Below, piece by piece: positions 59,603-64,000 of a stretch of 64,000 nt of DNA. Positions within the stretch are counted from its first letter, which is position 1, and every line of letters begins with the position of its first letter. Position numbers and translations under genes: made by a program. A model generated the notes under the pieces. That model searched no databases. It was not told where the DNA came from and saw only the letters and a program-made list of their open reading frames with translations. The DNA is from Magnetospirillum sp. 15-1 (lineage in GTDB: Bacteria > Pseudomonadota > Alphaproteobacteria > Rhodospirillales > Magnetospirillaceae), in contig NZ_FXXN01000017.1 in NCBI RefSeq assembly GCF_900184795.1, positions 62,001-126,000 on the forward strand, read 5' to 3'.

Positions 59603-61285
59603 CTATTCCGCCGCCGAGGACTCGGCCACCTTGAGGTGATCCTTGTAGTATTTGATCTTGCGGGCCGCGTCCAAGGCGGGTGGCGCGAAGAAATGGCCCT
59701 GGGCGTATTCGATGCCCACATCCTTGAGGATGTTCAGCATCTGGCTGTCCTCGATGCACTCGCCGATGGCGGTCATGCCCAGTTCGTGGGTCAGGCTGAC
59801 CATGGCGCGCAGCACCGAGCGGCCGCGCTTCTCGCGCGCGTCGAAGAGGTAGTCGCGGTCGATCTTGACGTAATCGGCGGGCAAAATCTTCAAGATGTCG
59901 AAGGCCGCCCCGCCCGAGCCGAAATCGTCCAGCGACAGGCGCACGCCCAGGCGCTTGATGCGGGCCAGCAGGCGCCGTGCCTCGTCCAGGTTATAGATCC
60001 GGGCGGCGTCGGTGATTTCCAGGACCAGACGGGCCAGAACCGGCTTGTTCTCCTCCAGGATCTTGACCAGCGAGTGATAGAAGGCGGGATTGCCCAGCGA
60101 GGTGCCCGACACGTTGACGGCGATGCTGGCCAGGGAGGAAATCTCGGCTCCCGCCTTCATGGCGTTCATGGCCTTCCTCACCGCCATCAGATCGAACTCG
60201 CCGATGACGCCCACGTCGGTGGCGAAAGGAATGATCTGCGACGGCGCGAAGAAGCCCTTGTCGTGGGCGATGCGGCCGAACGCCTCGTAGGCCAGCACCG
60301 TGCCGGTCGAGACGTTGACCATGGGCTGGAAGAAGAAGGCCAGCTTGTCGCTGCGGATCATCTTGCGGAAATTGCGCACCCGCACCAGGGTGTCTTCCAC
60401 CGCCACCTTGGCGCCTTCGGCCAGGGACTTGACGGCGAACTTGGCGCTGTCGCGCACGAAGCCGTTGATGATGAAGGTCAGCGCCTTGCCCAGATCATCC
60501 TCGGACATGGCGGAATCGTCCATCTCCAGCGAGGCGCTGTGCATCTTGAGGGATGCGCCCTTGACCTTGCCGCTGAACTGCCGGAACACCTCGTTGACCT
60601 TGTCGTGCACGTCGCCCGAACTGACGGATTGGTCGTGGACCAGGCCGAAGGCGCGGTCGTTGAGCGCCCCGGCCGAGGACTGGCGGACCGAACAGCCCTC
60701 CAGGGCGTGGTGCAGCGTGGTGAAGAAGCTCTGCAGCAGGGCCGGTTCGGTGCCCCCGAACCTGGAGGCCGACAGGTCGAACATGGTCAGCGTGTAGTCC
60801 TCGCCCAGGCGGTTGGCCTCGTTCAGGCGCTGGCGCACCATGTCGACGAAGCGCACCCGGGGATCGGCGGTCTGGCCCGACTGGTCGTTCTCGCTGGTGG
60901 CCAGCGGCGAGATGCGCGACAGCACCAGATGGTAGCCGGACGGAAACTGGGGCAGCTTGATGCCGGCCATGCGCATGCGCGACACGGCGCCTGACGGGCC
61001 GACCATGGACAGCGGCGTGTGGTCCAGGCGCCCGGAATTGCGCAGCCGCTGGATGGCGTCGGTGAATTTGTCCTTGTCGCGGGGAAAGATGAATTCGGCC
61101 AGCGGCCGACCAAGCAGCTCGGCGTCCGAGATGCCGTAAAGCGCCTCGCCCGCCCCGGCCGAGTAGGTGACGACATCCTCGTCGTCCATCTCCAGCAACA
61201 GGTCGGCGCCGGCGAAGGCGAAGGCGATGAAGCGGTCGCGTTGCAGCTTCAGCTTTTCAACAAGAGACGTGTCCCCGCTTCCCAT
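59603..61285 (-). CDS. PAS-EAL domain protein (probable c-di-GMP phosphodiesterase)
   Basis: A 560-residue cytoplasmic protein with a PAS-like domain at about residues 20-130 (VTYSAGAGEALYGISDAELL) and a C-terminal EAL domain from about residue 310. The EAL core is YEAFGR (F instead of L), with NVSG, LEITD, DDFGSGG, KIDRDY, GECIED and YAQGHFF. The metal-binding Glu, Asn, Asp-Asp and Lys are kept, so activity is likely. No membrane segment. Start ATG at 61285. Confidence 0.9.
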   Translation of the reverse strand: MGSGDTSLVEKLKLQRDRFIAFAFAGADLLLEMDDEDVVTYSAGAGEALYGISDAELLGRPLAEFIFPRDKDKFTDAIQRLRNSGRLDHTPLSMVGPSGAVSRMRMAGIKLPQFPSGYHLVLSRISPLATSENDQSGQTADPRVRFVDMVRQRLNEANRLGEDYTLTMFDLSASRFGGTEPALLQSFFTTLHHALEGCSVRQSSAGALNDRAFGLVHDQSVSSGDVHDKVNEVFRQFSGKVKGASLKMHSASLEMDDSAMSEDDLGKALTFIINGFVRDSAKFAVKSLAEGAKVAVEDTLVRVRNFRKMIRSDKLAFFFQPMVNVSTGTVLAYEAFGRIAHDKGFFAPSQIIPFATDVGVIGEFDLMAVRKAMNAMKAGAEISSLASIAVNVSGTSLGNPAFYHSLVKILEENKPVLARLVLEITDAARIYNLDEARRLLARIKRLGVRLSLDDFGSGGAAFDILKILPADYVKIDRDYLFDAREKRGRSVLRAMVSLTHELGMTAIGECIEDSQMLNILKDVGIEYAQGHFFAPPALDAARKIKYYKDHLKVAESSAAE

Positions 61286-61588
61286 AGCCTTTCCGACCTC
61301 CGAAGATTCGTCGTTCCAGGTACTATTCCCCCAGAGATAAGTTACAAAATGCTACATATCGTTTCAAGGTGATTACGCATTTCGGCCAGAGAGACATACC
61401 TCCGGTCGGATGGGGGGCGGACCTCCGGTCAGGGAGCGGCGGCAGATTGCCGGGATTTCGTCAATAAGTAATCCGGTACCCAAATGCGTAATTTTTTCGT
61501 GGCGTAATGCATTGCTCTCGGGTTAAATAGCTCTTTAGATAGGCTACGCGGCGGAACAAGCCGTGAGCTGCTTCTGGGAGGAAAATGA
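61286..61588. other. Divergent gap before livK, no gene
   Basis: 303 bp between the PAS/EAL gene and livK. It holds a direct repeat ACCTCCGGTC (about 61397 and 61423) and an AT-rich stretch near 61470-61550 likely containing the livK promoter. A TGGC-N9-TGC sequence at 61500 has the wrong spacing for sigma-54. Confidence 0.5.
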
Positions 61589-62743
61589 ATGCGTAACCTC
61601 ATGAAATGGGGCGCGGCGGCTGTCGTCGTCGCCGGTTGCTCCACCTACGCCGGTCTGGCCAACGCCGCCGATCCCATCAAGATCGGTTCGATCCTGTCGG
61701 TCACCGGTCCGGCCTCCTTCCTGGGCGAGCCCGAGAAGAAGACCCTGGAAATGTATGTCGAGCGCATCAACAAGGAAGGCGGCGTCCAGGGCCGCAAGAT
61801 CGAGCTGGTCGTCTATGACGACGGCGGCGCCGGCGAGAAGGCTTCCACCTTCACCAAGCGCCTGATCGAAAGCGACAAGGTCGATCTGCTGATCGGCGGT
61901 TCCACCACCGCGACCACCATGGCCGCCGTGCCGCTGGCCGAGCGCAACGAGGTGCCGTTCATCTCGCTGGCCGGCGCCGTGGTCATCGTCGAGCCGGTGA
62001 AGAAGTGGGTGTTCAAGACTCCCCACACCGACAAGATGGCCGCCGAGAAGGTGTTCTCGGACATGAAGAAGCGTGGCATCACCAAGATCGGCATGATCTC
62101 GGAGGATGCGGGCTTCGGCAAGTCGGGCCATGACCAGTCGCTGGCCGTGGTGAAGAGCTTCGGCATCGAAGTGGTCGCCGACGAGATCTACTCGCCGAAG
62201 GACCCCGACGTCACCGCCCAGCTCACCAAGATCAAGAACGCCGCCGGCGTCCAGGCGGTGTTCAACTTCGGCTTTGGCCAGGGTCCGGCCATCGTCACCA
62301 AGAACTTCAAGCAGCTGGGCATCGCGCTGCCGCTGTACCAGTCCCATGGTGTCGCTTCCAAGGACTACATCAAGCTGGCCGGTGACGCGGCCGAGGGTGT
62401 CCGCCTGCCGGCCGCCGGCATCGTGGTGCCCGACCAGCTTCCCGCTTCCGATCCGCAGAAGCCGGTGGTGACCGCCTTCAAGAAGGATTACGAGACGGCG
62501 TTCAAGTCCGACGTCTCGACCTTCGCCGGTCATGCCTATGACGGTCTGCAGATCGCCCTCGCCGCCATCAACCGCGCCAAGTCCACCGACAAGGCCAAGG
62601 TGCGTGACGAGATCGAGAAGACTTCGGGTTATGTGGGTACCGGTGGCCTGGTCTCCATGAGCCCCGCCGACCACATGGGCCTGTCGCCGTCGGCTTTCCA
62701 CATGTTGGAAATCCGCAAGGGCGATTGGGTGCTGATCGACTGA
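61589..62743 (+). CDS. livK: Branched-chain amino acid ABC transporter, substrate-binding protein
   Basis: A 384-residue periplasmic type I binding protein. The N-terminal signal ends at ANA|AD; a VAGC sequence inside it could instead be a lipoprotein box. The mature part has IKIGSILSVTGPASFLGEPE, VYDDGG, IGGSTTATTMAAVPLAERN and GHAYDGLQIALAAI, typical of the LivK/Leu-Ile-Val family. ATG at 61589 after GGGAGGAAAATGA; the nearby ATG at 61585 meets an immediate stop. Confidence 0.94.
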   Translation: MRNLMKWGAAAVVVAGCSTYAGLANAADPIKIGSILSVTGPASFLGEPEKKTLEMYVERINKEGGVQGRKIELVVYDDGGAGEKASTFTKRLIESDKVDLLIGGSTTATTMAAVPLAERNEVPFISLAGAVVIVEPVKKWVFKTPHTDKMAAEKVFSDMKKRGITKIGMISEDAGFGKSGHDQSLAVVKSFGIEVVADEIYSPKDPDVTAQLTKIKNAAGVQAVFNFGFGQGPAIVTKNFKQLGIALPLYQSHGVASKDYIKLAGDAAEGVRLPAAGIVVPDQLPASDPQKPVVTAFKKDYETAFKSDVSTFAGHAYDGLQIALAAINRAKSTDKAKVRDEIEKTSGYVGTGGLVSMSPADHMGLSPSAFHMLEIRKGDWVLID

Positions 62744-62822
62744 TCCGACGGTTGGCCGGCGGTTCCGTTCCCCTTACCGGGACGGACCGCCGGGTGACCT
62801 CGCCGAGGGAGTTGGGGGAAGC

Positions 62823-63698
62823 ATGTTCGCCGCATTCCTGCAGTATCTGTTTTCCGGGCTGACGTCGGGCGCCATCTATGCGCTGGCCGGTCTCGGGTTC
62901 GCCATCATCTACAACGCCAGCCACGTGATCAATTTCGCCCAGGGCGAGTTCATCATGGTCGGCGGCATGGCGACCGCCACCATGGTGGCGGCCGGTGTGC
63001 CGATCTATCTGGCCATTCCCTTGGCCATGGTCGCCTCCATGCTGGTGGGCGTCGCCATGGAGAAGTTCGCGGTCGAACCGGCGCGCAACGCCGACGTGGT
63101 CACCATCATCATCATCACCATCGGCGCCTCCATCTTCCTGCGCGGCGCCGCCCAGATCATCTGGGACAAGGAATTCCATTCCCTGCCGGCCTTCTCGGGC
63201 GAGACGCCCATCGCCGTGCTGGGCGCCACCCTGATGCCCCAGAGCCTGTGGGTGTTCGGCATCTCGGCCGTCGCCATCGCGCTGCTCTGGTACTTCTTCA
63301 ACCGCACCATGTTCGGTAAGGCCATGCTGGGCACCTCGCACAACCGTCTGGCCGCCCAGTTGGTGGGCGTGGCGGTGAAGAAGGTGCTGCTGGCCAGCTT
63401 CGCCCTGTCGGCCCTGCTGGGCGCGGTGGGCGGCATCGTGGTCACCCCCATCACCTTCACCAATTACGAGGCGGGCATTATGCTGGGCCTCAAGGGCTTC
63501 TCGGCCGCGGTGCTGGGCGGTCTGGGCAACGGCACGGGCGCCATCGTCGGCGGCCTGATCGTCGGTATCGCCGAGGCCATGGCGTCGGGCTATCTGTCGT
63601 CGGCCTACAAGGACGCCATCGCCTTCATCATCATTCTCTTCGTTCTGTTCTTCATGCCCAGCGGCCTGTTCGGCAAGCGCGGCACGGATCGGGTGTGA
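62823..63698 (+). CDS. livH: Branched-chain amino acid ABC transporter permease LivH
   Basis: A 291-residue inner-membrane permease with about eight helices. It begins FLQYLFSGLTSGAIYALAGL and has INFAQGEFIMVGGMA, TSHNRLAAQLVGV and GLKGFSAAVLGGLGNGTGAI, all marks of LivH. ATG at 62823, 79 bp after livK. Confidence 0.95.
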   Translation: MFAAFLQYLFSGLTSGAIYALAGLGFAIIYNASHVINFAQGEFIMVGGMATATMVAAGVPIYLAIPLAMVASMLVGVAMEKFAVEPARNADVVTIIIITIGASIFLRGAAQIIWDKEFHSLPAFSGETPIAVLGATLMPQSLWVFGISAVAIALLWYFFNRTMFGKAMLGTSHNRLAAQLVGVAVKKVLLASFALSALLGAVGGIVVTPITFTNYEAGIMLGLKGFSAAVLGGLGNGTGAIVGGLIVGIAEAMASGYLSSAYKDAIAFIIILFVLFFMPSGLFGKRGTDRV

Positions 63699-63702
63699 CG
63701 CC

Positions 63703-64000
63703 ATGAACCTCATGACAGCACGAACCGGCGGGTTGGCGATCCTGGCGGTGATCATCACCGTCGCCCCCCTCGGCTTTTCCAACAGCTACTTCTATGACGT
63801 CGGCGTCAACGCCATGTTCAACGCCATCGTCTGCGTCGGGCTGAATCTGCTGATCGGCTATGCCGGCCAGATCAGCCTGGGGCATGCCGGTTTCTTCGCG
63901 CTGGGCGCCTATGGCAGCGGCATCCTGACCGAGCGCTACGGCGTGCCGGCCATCGGCGCCCTGGTACTGTCAGCCGCGGTGGTGGGAATCCTGGCCTTCG
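63703..64000 (+). CDS. livM: Branched-chain amino acid ABC transporter permease LivM (3' end outside window)
   Basis: The first 99 codons of a LivM-type permease, starting MNLMTARTGGLAILAVI and including NAIVCVGLNLLIGYAGQISL and GHAGFFALGAYGSG, the hallmark of LivM. It begins four bases after the livH stop and runs out of the window. The ATPase genes livG/livF are expected beyond it. Confidence 0.95.
   Translation, partial: MNLMTARTGGLAILAVIITVAPLGFSNSYFYDVGVNAMFNAIVCVGLNLLIGYAGQISLGHAGFFALGAYGSGILTERYGVPAIGALVLSAAVVGILAF

Noticed and set aside
61499-61517. Possible sigma-54 promoter before livK
   Set aside because: TGGC and TGC are separated by nine bases instead of eight, and sigma-54 promoters tolerate little change in spacing.
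1-64000. tRNA, rRNA, riboswitch, phage, insertion-sequence or magnetosome genes
   Set aside because: Looked for in gaps and by gene content; none could be supported from the sequence.

Overview
The window is a GC-rich stretch of an alphaproteobacterial chromosome, most likely from the genus Magnetospirillum (Rhodospirillales). The strongest clues are a KirBac channel gene (50830-51705) that closely matches my recollection of M. magnetotacticum KirBac3.1, and an overlapping pair of unlike bacterioferritin genes (53671-54641), an arrangement reported for that species. Other genes (Irr-like Fur protein, DUF4167, UbiG, EI-Ntr) fit the class. No magnetosome genes, rRNA, tRNA, CRISPR or insertion sequences were recognised.

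Layout. 1-10.9 kb: end of an SDR gene, a PilZ protein, a tandem pair of large unknown paralogues with a CRP-like site upstream, map-sfsA-methyltransferase, comF, glutaredoxin-nitrilase, and assorted small genes ending with ubiG. 11-23.3 kb: a plus-strand housekeeping run, lysC, a nitronate monooxygenase-like gene, ptsP, a RodZ-like gene, ispG, hisS, a glutamyl-tRNA reductase gene, prfA, prmC and a DUF4167 gene. 23.3-26.6 kb: hemerythrin-like protein, GT39-type glycosyltransferase, flavoprotein.

26.9-41.4 kb: a minus-strand gene set for a Hyb-type [NiFe] hydrogenase: hybO-hybA-hybB-hybC-hybD, a second hypC, hupK, hypA, hypB, short hypF, hypC, hypD, a DUF4160/DUF2442 pair, hypE and hypX. Together these encode the periplasm-facing enzyme, its quinone-linked membrane module, and most of the machinery that builds and inserts the NiFe(CN)2CO site. 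A near-consensus sigma-54 promoter lies upstream of hybO.

41.5-50 kb: two unknown small genes, a type III CoA-transferase, kgtP (alpha-ketoglutarate permease), a patatin-like lipase behind an AT-rich leader, and divergent dctD/dctB. kgtP has its own near-consensus sigma-54 promoter and two matching palindromes 31 bp apart upstream. With DctB/DctD nearby this suggests a dicarboxylate-sensing circuit. 50-59.5 kb: ftsB, a secreted unknown protein with KirBac, a Na+/solute symporter, a broken ABC ATPase, an Irr-like regulator with its own operator, split-function bacterioferritin, an MFS transporter, glutathione reductase, a radical SAM protein and an amidase. 59.6-64 kb: a PAS/EAL protein and the start of a branched-chain amino acid ABC operon (livK, livH, livM cut by the window end).
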